39,684 bases of DNA from Actinomycetota bacterium. GTDB lineage: Bacteria; Actinomycetota; Acidimicrobiia; Acidimicrobiales; Microtrichaceae. The stretch is taken from assembly GCA_963169245.1 (NCBI GenBank), contig CAUJEC010000166.1, positions 1-39,684 on the forward strand, in the 5' to 3' direction. This document shows, piece after piece, positions 1 through 7,317 of the stretch. The position numbers and the translations under genes were made by a program. The notes below the pieces were generated by a model. The model was not told the DNA's origin. It worked only from the letters and a program-made list of their open reading frames with translations, and made no database searches. Position 1 is the first letter of the stretch. Each line of letters opens with the position of its first letter.

Positions 1-734
1 GCGACAATCTTGATATCCGAGCCTTCGAAGTTGCGCTCCAGAGAGGACTTGTAGGCCTGACCGAAGTCGTCATCCTGATACAACAGGGCGACCTTCGCCT
101 CGGGAGTCTCCTTCTTCAGGTATTCGGCCCAGGCATGTGCCTCAGTGGCGTATGCCGGAAGACCAGCGAAGTACCACGGATACTCATTCGCCTTACCCCA
201 TTCGGAGGAACCCGTGGCGAGACCGATGTTCGGCACACAGTTCTCGTTCATGTAGTCGCGGATGGCCTTGTTCGGCTCGGTGCCGATATCACCGACGAGA
301 GCGAAGACGCCTTCCTTCTCGACGAGTTCCTTGGCGAGAGCAGGAGTCTTGGCGGGGTCGTACTCGTCATTCTTCTTTATGAGTTCGATCTGGTACTTCT
401 TGCCGTCACCGGCCTCGATACCACCGCTTGCGTTCTTGGCCTTGAAATAGGCGTCCATACCCTTGGTCACGTTGTCATAGATCGAGTACGGACCTGTCTC
501 GGGCCGAATTGTTCCGATCTTGATCGTGTTGCCTTCGACACCTGCGGTTCCGTTGTAATTCGTGCAGTCCTCATCGGGGTTGATGAAGTTGCCCGACGCC
601 GCCTGGGTACCCTTGCCGCCATCTGCGGTCGTATCGTCGGTCTTATCCGACGAATCGTCGCGGCTGGAACAGCCACTGATTGCGATTGAGACGGCGAGCA
701 CTCCCGCTGCCGCAACCTTCCATGGTTGTTTCAT
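1..734 (-). CDS. livK: Branched-chain amino-acid/amide ABC transporter substrate-binding lipoprotein (partial, C-terminus outside window)
   Basis: About 244 residues of the N-terminal part are present; the gene runs off the left edge. The ATG at 734 follows a strong AGGAGG five bases upstream. The protein opens with a lipoprotein signal (basic MKQPWK, hydrophobic stretch, lipobox ISGC with Cys22), then a Ser/Asp/Thr-rich linker. The mature part reads like the Peripla_BP_6 fold: NTIKIGTIRPETGP near residue 70, an ALVGDIGTEPNKAIRDY segment and VPNIGLATGSSEWG. It should be the extracytoplasmic, membrane-tethered receptor that delivers ligand to LivHM. It is the last gene of the livGFHMK run, after a 67-base gap holding a hairpin. 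The family also binds urea, short amides or aromatic acids, so the ligand is not settled. Confidence 0.9.
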   Translation of the reverse strand, partial: MKQPWKVAAAGVLAVSIAISGCSSRDDSSDKTDDTTADGGKGTQAASGNFINPDEDCTNYNGTAGVEGNTIKIGTIRPETGPYSIYDNVTKGMDAYFKAKNASGGIEAGDGKKYQIELIKKNDEYDPAKTPALAKELVEKEGVFALVGDIGTEPNKAIRDYMNENCVPNIGLATGSSEWGKANEYPWYFAGLPAYATEAHAWAEYLKKETPEAKVALLYQDDDFGQAYKSSLERNFEGSDIKIV

Positions 735-779
735 GGTTGCCTCCTGGTTGGGAATTGGATGGAACCTTAGATTGCGAAC

Positions 780-803
780 GATCGGATTGCTTGGATTCCG
801 ATC
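780..803 (-). terminator. Hairpin between livM and livK (attenuator or mRNA-stabilising stem)
   Basis: GATCGGA (780-786) pairs perfectly with TCCGATC (797-803) around a 10-base loop. It overlaps the livM stop codon and lies about 45 bases before livK. There is no T-run, so it may be a processing or stability element that lets the binding protein be made in excess over the permeases. That role is inference. Confidence 0.45.
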
Positions 804-1941
804 AGGCTGCAGCGTTCGCAGACGCGGCCTTCGCGGCCTTACGGATCGTCATCTTGGCCTTGGTCGACTTGAAGACTCCAACTAGACCACCTGGCGCCGC
901 GAGCATCAGGAAGATCAACAGGACTCCAAGAATCACAGCCCGCGCCGGCTGTAGCCGGTCCGGGAGTTCGGGTATGACCACGTCACTGAAGACTCCGTAG
1001 AGCACAGCGCCGATCACGGGCCCCACAGTGCTCGCCGCTCCACCGACGACCACCGCTACGAGGAAGTAGATCGAGATGACGATGGTGAACGAACTCGGGT
1101 AGATCTGACCGAGATCGATAGCGAAGAGAGCCCCGCCGATACCCGCAAGTGCGGAGCCGATCCCGAATGTGATGATCTTGGTCTGAGCGACCGGAACTCC
1201 CGAGACCGCTGCTGCTGTCTCGTTGTCACGTACGGCAACAAGCGACCTACCAACCCGACTCTTGATCAGATTTCTGGTGAGCAGAAGGCAGATGACGGTC
1301 GCGGCCAGAAACAGGAAGTACTGCCACTGGTCATCTGCTAACCCTTCAAATGGAGAGGCCAGCCGAACCGGGAGCATCTTCATGAACCCACGCGACGACA
1401 TCTGCTCGGTGCGGATCTCCAGGCCCCTGTTACCTCCGGTGAGCGAGTTGAATTGTTCAACCGCCAGCGGGAACAGGGTCGCAACCGCCAGAGTAACCAG
1501 CGCCAGATAGAGGCCCCGGATTCGCAGGGCCGGTAGCCCCACCAGCACACCGACGATGAAGCACACGACTCCTGCTGCGAGCACTGCAACCAGCAGTGGC
1601 GAATGAACTTTGATGATCATCAGGCCAGCCGTATACGCACCGACACCGAAAAGCGCTCCGTGACCAACCGATATCTGTCCGTTAAAGCCGGTGAGCAGGT
1701 TCAATCCGAGAGCCGCAATGGCGATGGTCATCCAAGCGCTCATCTGATTCACACGGAATGCCTGAAGTTGGAAGGGCAGGGCGATCACCACAACGGCCAC
1801 CACGATCCATGCGACGATCGTGGCTGGGTGGACACGCCTGGCGCGAGTCACGGTCCTCGCTGTGCTCCCATCGGCGGGCGACTGCGAGGGGCCTGCGGGA
1901 CTGCGGTCCGAACTGGAGACGGAATCGGTCGACTCGGTCAT
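802..1941 (-). CDS. livM: Branched-chain amino-acid ABC transporter permease LivM
   Basis: This 379-residue inner-membrane permease forms the translocation path with LivH. After a hydrophilic Ser/Pro/Arg-rich N-terminus of about 35 residues come roughly eight to ten hydrophobic segments, beginning with TIVAWIVVAVVVIALPF. The family signature GLNLLTGFNGQISVGHGALF is present, and GIGGALFAIDLG and AAPGGLVGVF lie near the end. The C-terminus is an unusual Lys/Ala-rich tail (KAKMTIRKAAKAASANAAA), probably cytoplasmic. The start codon at 1941 overlaps the livH stop in an ATGA arrangement, indicating translational coupling. Length is slightly above the family norm because of the two tails. Confidence 0.93.
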   Translation of the reverse strand: MTESTDSVSSSDRSPAGPSQSPADGSTARTVTRARRVHPATIVAWIVVAVVVIALPFQLQAFRVNQMSAWMTIAIAALGLNLLTGFNGQISVGHGALFGVGAYTAGLMIIKVHSPLLVAVLAAGVVCFIVGVLVGLPALRIRGLYLALVTLAVATLFPLAVEQFNSLTGGNRGLEIRTEQMSSRGFMKMLPVRLASPFEGLADDQWQYFLFLAATVICLLLTRNLIKSRVGRSLVAVRDNETAAAVSGVPVAQTKIITFGIGSALAGIGGALFAIDLGQIYPSSFTIVISIYFLVAVVVGGAASTVGPVIGAVLYGVFSDVVIPELPDRLQPARAVILGVLLIFLMLAAPGGLVGVFKSTKAKMTIRKAAKAASANAAA

Positions 1942-2825
1942 ACGCGTGTCACGTCCTTCTTGCCAAAGAGGCCTTGGGGCCTGATGAGCAACACCAAGAG
2001 GATCAGGATGAACGCCGGGGCGAGCGGCATCTTCTCGAACTGCTCCACATACCGTGGGAGCGTGGAGGTCAACACACCTACTATCAGGCCTCCGACGATC
2101 GCACCGACGAGTGAGTCAAAGCCACCGAGTGTGATCGCTGCGAAACCGAAGATGAGGGTGAGTTGCATCAGGTTCGGGCCAAGCCCTCCGAGGACCGATG
2201 TCGTGAATACACCAGCGACCGTTCCGACCGCCGCAGCGAAACCCCAACCCAACATGAGCAGCCGGGGTACCGGAATGCCGACCAGCCCGGCGGATTCGGA
2301 GTTGGATGCAACCGCCCGCATGGCGAGCCCCAGCTTCGTCTTCTGGAACACGACGAAGAACAGAAAGGCGATCGCACCGAGAACGACCATGGCCCCGATC
2401 TTCTGCCAGGCAATCGGGACCCCTGCCACATTCACGCTTCCGCTCCCGAATAGCGGATCGAAGCGGCGGTCAACGGTCCCCCAGATGAGTTGCGCTGCGC
2501 CATTGACCCCCAGGAAAAGACCGATCGTCACAATGACCACGGCCAAGGGCTTCTGGTGGGGATCACCCACCGGACGTACCGCCACCTCATGGATGATGGC
2601 TCCGATGATGAAACCACCTGCCATTCCGCCGATGACCGCCAGCCACATGGGAACGCCCAGGTCATGGATGGTCCAAACCACGAACGTCGAGAACATGGCG
2701 ATCTCACCCTGGGCGAAGTTGAGTACCCCGGTCGAACGGAAGATCACCACCAGGCCGAGGCCCAACATGGCATAGACCGATCCGTCACCGATACCGACGA
2801 TCAGGATCTGAAGAAAGTCCTTCAT
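1938..2825 (-). CDS. livH: Branched-chain amino-acid ABC transporter permease LivH
   Basis: This 295-residue membrane permease is the partner of LivM. The start at 2825 (MKDFLQILIVG) is chosen because an AGAGGTGG Shine-Dalgarno lies just upstream and the protein then matches family length. An open frame continues upstream to about 2999, but it is hydrophilic and runs into livF. The family signature GLGLVVIFRSTGVLNFAQGE is near residue 20, followed by about eight hydrophobic segments and the typical ending LLIRPQGLFGKKD. The gap to livF is 82 bases; the gene overlaps livM by four bases. Confidence 0.93.
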   Translation of the reverse strand: MKDFLQILIVGIGDGSVYAMLGLGLVVIFRSTGVLNFAQGEIAMFSTFVVWTIHDLGVPMWLAVIGGMAGGFIIGAIIHEVAVRPVGDPHQKPLAVVIVTIGLFLGVNGAAQLIWGTVDRRFDPLFGSGSVNVAGVPIAWQKIGAMVVLGAIAFLFFVVFQKTKLGLAMRAVASNSESAGLVGIPVPRLLMLGWGFAAAVGTVAGVFTTSVLGGLGPNLMQLTLIFGFAAITLGGFDSLVGAIVGGLIVGVLTSTLPRYVEQFEKMPLAPAFILILLVLLIRPQGLFGKKDVTRV

Positions 2826-2907
2826 GAACGACCACCTCTGCTTGACATGGTTCCCAACGAGACCAGGAGGGCCTCCATCGACGATTCGGGGCGAGTTTTC
2901 CTGATCA

Positions 2908-3675
2908 TCACAGCCCCAGGTAGGCCTTTTGAATTGCAGGATCGCCCTGCAGGTCTGCTGCTGCACCCGATGCGACGATCTGGCCGGCCTCAAGCACATA
3001 GGCCCGCGATGCGAACTCCAAAGCGAGATTGGCGTTCTGTTCGACCAGCAGCACAGACGTCGCTGAGTTCTCGGTGATCTGTCGAAGCTGATCGAAGACC
3101 TCCTGAGTCACCAGTGGCGCTAGCCCCATCGAAGGTTCGTCCAACAACAGCAACTTCGGGCGCGACATGAGTGCGCGGGCGATGGCGAGCATCTGCTGCT
3201 CACCACCTGACATGGACCCGGCGAGCTGCCCCTTTCGTTCACCAAGTCGGGGGAACTGCTCGTACCAGCGGTCGATGTCGGCCGCTACATCGGCATCCTT
3301 TCGGTTGTAGGCGCCGATCCGCAGGTTCTCTTCGACGGTGAGCGCACCAATGGTCCCCCGCCCCTGAGGCACATGGGCGATGCCCAGCTTGAGTAGCTGA
3401 TCTGGGCGTTTTCCCGAGACGCTTGCGCCTTCGAAGCGGACCGACCCGGTGGAGGCGATCATCCCCGACACGGCACGCAACGTCGTGGTCTTGCCCGCGC
3501 CGTTGGCCCCGAGAACCACAACGGTCTCGTTGTGATCAACCCGCAGATCGATACCGAAGAGGACCTCCACGATGCCATAGCCCGCCCGAAGCCCGTCGAC
3601 TTCGAGGAGCGGCGCCGCAGATGCTGGACCGCCTTTCTGTTCAGTACCGGAGGTTGCCTCGTCGCCAGCCATCAC
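2908..3675 (-). CDS. livF: Branched-chain amino-acid ABC transporter ATP-binding protein LivF
   Basis: This 255-residue cytoplasmic ATPase is one of the two that power LivHM. It has a Walker A motif GANGAGKTT, the LivF-type HVPQGRGTIGALTVEENL region, the ABC signature MSGGEQQMLAIARAL and Walker B LLLLDEPSMGL, followed by the switch region LLVEQNANLAL, and ends KAYLGL. The first 20 residues (Thr/Gly/Ala-rich) precede the conserved LLEVDGLRAGYG, so a slightly later start is possible. The start overlaps the livG stop by four bases (ATGA). Confidence 0.93.
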   Translation of the reverse strand: MMAGDEATSGTEQKGGPASAAPLLEVDGLRAGYGIVEVLFGIDLRVDHNETVVVLGANGAGKTTTLRAVSGMIASTGSVRFEGASVSGKRPDQLLKLGIAHVPQGRGTIGALTVEENLRIGAYNRKDADVAADIDRWYEQFPRLGERKGQLAGSMSGGEQQMLAIARALMSRPKLLLLDEPSMGLAPLVTQEVFDQLRQITENSATSVLLVEQNANLALEFASRAYVLEAGQIVASGAAADLQGDPAIQKAYLGL

Positions 3676-4439
3676 TTCGATGCCCCCAGATAGGCGGCGA
3701 TAACCAGTGGATCGTTACGAACATCCTCGGGGACACCTTCAGCGATCTTGCGACCGAGGTCCATGACAACCACCTTCTCCGAGATCGACATGACCATCGC
3801 CATGTGGTGTTCCACGAGCAGAACGGTCAGGTCGAACTCGTCGCGGATCGCTTGGATGATGGACCCGAGTTCGTCGACCTCGCTGTGGGTCAGACCGCTG
3901 GCGGGCTCATCGAGCATCAACAGTTTCGGGGCGGCTGCCAGCGCTCTGGCGAACTCGATTCGCTTGAGCGTCCCGAACGGCAAGCCCGCACAGGGGTGGT
4001 TGGCCACTGCCGCGAGACTCATCCGGTCGAGGATGTCCATTGCAAGTTCTGTCAGGCGCTTCTCCTCGGAGATCACCCATGGCAACCTGAGTGTCGAGGC
4101 GATGAACCCGCCCTTACTCTTGGCGTGCGCACCGATCTTCACGTTGTCGAGGACCGACAGGCCAGGCACCAGCGCCAGGTTCTGAAAAGTTCTGCCGACG
4201 CCGAGTTCGACGATGCGGTGCGGCGCCATCGCGAGTAGGTCGTGTCCCTCGAAGGTGACCGATCCTGTGGTCGCGTCGTAGATACGTGAGATGACGTTGA
4301 ACAACGTGGTCTTGCCGGCCCCGTTCGGGCCGATCAGCGCACAGATCTGACCCTTGTCGATGGTGAACGAAAGCCCGTCGAGCGCCACCACACCGCCAAA
4401 GTGGACACCCACGCCATCGACTTCAAGTTGGGCCATCAC
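3672..4439 (-). CDS. livG: Branched-chain amino-acid ABC transporter ATP-binding protein LivG
   Basis: This 255-residue ATPase is the first gene of the liv operon. It has Walker A GPNGAGKTT, the LivG-type GVGRTFQNLALVPGLSVLDN segment, Walker B LLMLDEPASGL and switch His in LLVEHHMAMVM, ending VIAAYLGASK. The ABC signature is the variant LPFGTLKRIEFARAL instead of the usual SGGQ form; related variants are common in LivG proteins. The promoter should lie in the 94 bases between this start and the mreB stop. Confidence 0.93.
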   Translation of the reverse strand: MMAQLEVDGVGVHFGGVVALDGLSFTIDKGQICALIGPNGAGKTTLFNVISRIYDATTGSVTFEGHDLLAMAPHRIVELGVGRTFQNLALVPGLSVLDNVKIGAHAKSKGGFIASTLRLPWVISEEKRLTELAMDILDRMSLAAVANHPCAGLPFGTLKRIEFARALAAAPKLLMLDEPASGLTHSEVDELGSIIQAIRDEFDLTVLLVEHHMAMVMSISEKVVVMDLGRKIAEGVPEDVRNDPLVIAAYLGASK

Positions 4440-4499
4440 TGCTCCGTGTCACTGGGAAAGGACTTGGAGGGGCACCTTACTGTCTAAACACACTGCCGT

Positions 4500-4513
4500 G
4501 ACGGAACTCCGTC
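4500..4513. terminator. Short inverted repeat between mreB and livG
   Basis: GACGGA and TCCGTC flank two bases, which would fold as a five-pair stem with a tight loop 20 bases after the mreB stop and about 60 bases before livG. It could be a weak mreB terminator or an operator for livG; no T-run follows. The rest of 4440-4533 shows no clear promoter. Confidence 0.3.
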
Positions 4514-4533
4514 GAGAGCCTGAAACAGAAACC

Positions 4534-5544
4534 TCACCTGCGAGCGCTCATGAAGAGGTCGCTCAGTTCGTCGTAGTTCTCCACCACACGACCCGCTCCG
4601 AGCACCACCGATTCGAGCGGTTGGCGAACCGTTGTGACGGGAACCTCACATTCCTTTGACAGGCGAAGGTCGAGCCCTTTGAGAAGCGAACCACCGCCTA
4701 CCAGATGGATGCCGTACTCGATGAGGTCCTGTGCGAGTTCCGGAGGGGACTCCGACACACACGACACGACAGAATCGACCATCTGGTTCACCGGTTCTGC
4801 GATTGCGGTTCGGACCTCACCCGCGGAGAGGATGACTGTCTTAGGCAGACCCGACATGATCTCTCGGCCACGAATCTCGGCCCTCACCTCGTCGGGGGTG
4901 GGATACGCGGACCCGATGAGGATCTTGATCTCCTCTGCGGTCTGCTCACCTATGGCTATCCCATATTCGCGGCGGATGTAGTTGATGACAGCTGTGTCGA
5001 TGTCGAAGGATCCAACCCTGACCGCACGGAGCGAGACGATCCCGCCAAGCGAGATCAGTGCAGTCTCAGATGTTCCACCGCCGATGTCGACCACCATGTT
5101 CGCCATCGCCTGGTTGATGGGTAGCCCCGCACCGATCGCTGCAGCCATGGGCTGTTCGATCAACTCGGCGTCTATGGCGCCGGCCTTTCGGGCCGCCTCA
5201 GTAACAGCACGTTTTTCAACAGCAGTGATCGCCGATGGCACACAGATGACCACACGGGGGCGATTGAAGCGTGAGACTCCCACCCGCTTGAGGAGGATGT
5301 GGATCATCTCCTGGGTGATCTCGAAGTCCGTGATCGCACCCTTGCGAAGTGGTCGGACAGCAACGATGTAGCTCGGCGTACGACCGATCATCTTCCATGC
5401 ATCGCGCCCCATGGCGAGCACCCGATGTTCGCGCGTGTTGAGCGCGATGACAGAGGGCTCGTTGAGCACGATCCCCTGTCCTCTCTCGTACACGAGCGTG
5501 TTCGCCGTACCGAGATCGATGGCTAGGTCGCGTCCCAGGGTCAG
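4534..5544 (-). CDS. mreB: Rod-shape-determining actin homologue MreB (CTG start proposed)
   Basis: This actin-fold ATPase organises cell-wall synthesis beneath the membrane. Conserved MreB segments are all present: DLAIDLGTANTLVYERG at the N-terminus, NEPSVIALN, VVDIGGGTSETALISLGG (phosphate 2 loop) and GIHLVGGGSLLKGLD (adenosine motif). The frame has no ATG, GTG or TTG between an in-frame stop and the conserved DLAIDLGTANT, so initiating at the first ordinary codon (GTG at 5493) would delete the nucleotide-binding phosphate 1 loop. Two CTG codons (5544 and 5538) are the only plausible starts. CTG 5544 overlaps the TGA of the upstream gene as CTGA and has GGAG nearby. This gives 336 residues, the normal MreB length. 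No mreC, mreD or pbp2 adjoins it. A sequencing error is the alternative. Confidence 0.88.
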   Translation of the reverse strand: MTLGRDLAIDLGTANTLVYERGQGIVLNEPSVIALNTREHRVLAMGRDAWKMIGRTPSYIVAVRPLRKGAITDFEITQEMIHILLKRVGVSRFNRPRVVICVPSAITAVEKRAVTEAARKAGAIDAELIEQPMAAAIGAGLPINQAMANMVVDIGGGTSETALISLGGIVSLRAVRVGSFDIDTAVINYIRREYGIAIGEQTAEEIKILIGSAYPTPDEVRAEIRGREIMSGLPKTVILSAGEVRTAIAEPVNQMVDSVVSCVSESPPELAQDLIEYGIHLVGGGSLLKGLDLRLSKECEVPVTTVRQPLESVVLGAGRVVENYDELSDLFMSARR

Positions 5545-5780
5545 TTCACTCCGGTTCGATCGTCAGCGGCAGCACTCTGACCGTCGGCTGATTCACGCCG
5601 CTCTGCGGACTGACGGCCATCTGCCTTGATCGCCATCTCCGGCGAGAGTGCCTTCATCTTGTCGTTGAACTGATCGATGGACGACTTGGGCGAGGATGCG
5701 GGTCGACTTCGCAGCCAGAGTCCCATCACACCAACCGCGCTGACGACGACCACGACCGCGAGGTACCAGACGTTGTTCAT
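5541..5780 (-). CDS. Small single-pass membrane protein of unknown function
   Basis: The protein has 79 residues: a short N-terminus (MNNVW), one hydrophobic helix (about residues 6-23), then a basic and very polar tail containing SSIDQFNDKMKALSPE and an Asp/Ser/Ala/Arg-rich end. The topology suggests an outside or very short N-terminus and a cytoplasmic tail. It lies directly upstream of mreB with a CTGA overlap, so the two are probably translated together. A role alongside MreB at the membrane is conceivable from context only; I recognise no named domain. Confidence 0.65.
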   Translation of the reverse strand: MNNVWYLAVVVVVSAVGVMGLWLRSRPASSPKSSIDQFNDKMKALSPEMAIKADGRQSAERRESADGQSAAADDRTGVN

Positions 5781-5893
5781 CGACTTTCTCCGGGCACCGG
5801 CTCGGCGCGGGTAGGTAGGTGCACCGCCCTATCGTAGAGAACATCGGGCTCCGACCACACACAGAGCGCTGAGACCGGCATCGGTTCTTCTCC

Positions 5894-5908
5894 CTGAAAC
5901 GCTTTCAG
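5894..5908. promoter_or_regulatory. Inverted repeat CTGAAA-CGC-TTTCAG in a divergent intergenic region
   Basis: Perfect six-base arms with a three-base spacer lie 45 bases upstream of the Zincin_2 gene and about 115 bases upstream of the small membrane protein gene. The arms resemble LacI-family half-sites (TGAAA/TTTCA), but the spacing is odd. The rest of 5781-5952 shows no clear -35/-10 pair. Confidence 0.35.
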
Positions 5909-5952
5909 CAGATCGCGACACGAGTTCCGTTGACGCCTTCTACCATGGTGCC

Positions 5953-7266
5953 GTGAGTGATTCATCACCCTTCGGGGAACCGGATCCAGACGGCGAAGAG
6001 CCGTTCGGGGCGATCAACTTCTTCGTACAGGACCTGATGCGGATGTTCACAAGTGGCTCCGCCGGCCCGTGGGAGCAGGCTTATCAGATATCAGCTTCGG
6101 TCGCGACAGAGGGACAGGCTGAACCCAATATCGACCCATCGGCCCGACTCGACATCGAAGCGCTGACGAGAGTGGCGGAACTGCACGTCAGCGAGGTCAC
6201 GGGACTCGGGGCCGAAGCCCCCGTGACGATCGAGGCACTCAACCGCACCCAATGGGCCAGACGCTTCCTCGACGACGAACGCTCCCTGCTCGAGGGTCTC
6301 TCTGATTCGATCGGCGCTGCGGTGCGCGCTCAGTTGCAACAGTTCCAGCAGGAACCCGACTCCGAGTCGATGTTCGGTGTTCCGGGTCTGCCCTATGAGC
6401 AGATGATGCAACAGATGATGGCCATGCTCGGTCCGATGATGCTGGGCGTGATGGCTGGCGGAACCGCCGGGCAGTTGGCGATTCGCGCATTCGGCTGTTA
6501 CGAATTCCCTCTCCCCCGTCCCGAGAACCGGTCCATCCCGCTCGTGCTGACCAACATTGATTCCTTCGCCGAGGCGTGGAGCCTGCCGGTTGACGGCATC
6601 AGACTGTGGGTCTGTGTTTCGGATGTGGCCCATCATCGGGTGCTCGCAATCCCCCATGTCCGCAACCAACTGCTCTCTCTGTTGGATGCATACGTTTCGT
6701 CATTCAACACGGACCCCGATGAGGTAGAACGTCGGATCAGGGATCTCGATCTGGGAGATGCTGAGTTCGGCAGCGAACCTGAACTCGAGATACTCCAGAA
6801 CCTGACCTCGAATCCTGACCTGCTGCTCGGAGCGATCCAGTCTGACCGCCAGCGATTGTTGATGGGGCAGATCACGACCCTCGTGGCAACGATCGAGGGA
6901 TATGTGGACTGGGTGGTCGATGTCATCGGAACGAGGATGATCCCAGATTTCGCCAGGATCACCGAGGCTCTGCGAAGACGAAGAGTCGAAGCAACTGCAG
7001 CCAACCGCTACCTGGAGCGTCTACTGGGTCTCGAGCTGTCACAGGCGACCTTCGACCTGGGCAGTGCATTCGTCGACGGAGTCATCACTCGTGCCGGATC
7101 GGATGCGCTTGAACAACTGTGGCTCGATGAGAACTCATTACCAACTCGAGCGGACATGGACGCTCCAGGTCTGTGGCTGGCCAGAATCGGCATCGAATCG
7201 ACAGAGATGGAGATCGACGAACTTGGCGACCTCGACATACCCGACTATCCCGATCTGGATCTGTAG
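5953..7266 (+). CDS. Zincin_2 / DUF2342 family protein (putative zinc-dependent metalloprotease-like hydrolase)
   Basis: A 437-residue soluble protein starting at GTG 5953; the nearby ATG at 5945 hits a stop within four codons. The overall plan fits the actinobacterial DUF2342 family: an acidic N-terminus, FLDDERSLLEGL near 106, a Met-rich hydrophobic stretch MMQQMMAMLGPMMLGVMAGG (150-170), LPRPENRSIPLVLTNIDSFAE, and LWVCVSDVAHHRVLAIPHVR (218-237), where the related metalloprotease-like members carry HExxH. Here that motif is S223-D224-V-A-H227, so the first zinc His and the catalytic Glu are missing. From memory one DUF2342 subfamily has a similarly degenerate motif, so protease activity should not be assumed. 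The acidic C-terminus ends DIPDYPDLDL. It is transcribed alone and ends at a hairpin shared with the converging MFS gene. Confidence 0.8.
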   Translation: MSDSSPFGEPDPDGEEPFGAINFFVQDLMRMFTSGSAGPWEQAYQISASVATEGQAEPNIDPSARLDIEALTRVAELHVSEVTGLGAEAPVTIEALNRTQWARRFLDDERSLLEGLSDSIGAAVRAQLQQFQQEPDSESMFGVPGLPYEQMMQQMMAMLGPMMLGVMAGGTAGQLAIRAFGCYEFPLPRPENRSIPLVLTNIDSFAEAWSLPVDGIRLWVCVSDVAHHRVLAIPHVRNQLLSLLDAYVSSFNTDPDEVERRIRDLDLGDAEFGSEPELEILQNLTSNPDLLLGAIQSDRQRLLMGQITTLVATIEGYVDWVVDVIGTRMIPDFARITEALRRRRVEATAANRYLERLLGLELSQATFDLGSAFVDGVITRAGSDALEQLWLDENSLPTRADMDAPGLWLARIGIESTEMEIDELGDLDIPDYPDLDL

Positions 7267-7278
7267 GGGCTCATCGCA

Positions 7279-7302
7279 GCACTCAGGGAAACCGCTGAGT
7301 GC
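7279..7302. terminator. Hairpin terminator between converging genes
   Basis: GCACTCAG (7279-7286) pairs perfectly with CTGAGTGC (7295-7302) around an eight-base loop. It sits in the 51-base gap between the Zincin_2 and MFS stop codons. With no T-run on either side it may act in both directions or simply protect 3' ends. Confidence 0.6.
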
Positions 7303-7317
7303 GCCTCGGGACCTCGA

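Noticed and set aside
1603-2775. Long plus-strand open frame of 390 codons across livM and livH
   Set aside because: It lies opposite two clear permease genes, reads as low-complexity Arg/Thr/Pro sequence and has no ribosome site; it is a shadow of the GC-rich codon pattern.
4787-4794. Isolated GTTCACC-like heptamers elsewhere (for example 4787, 18911, 35740) as further PHO boxes
   Set aside because: Each is a single unit without an in-phase second repeat, and most lie inside coding sequence.
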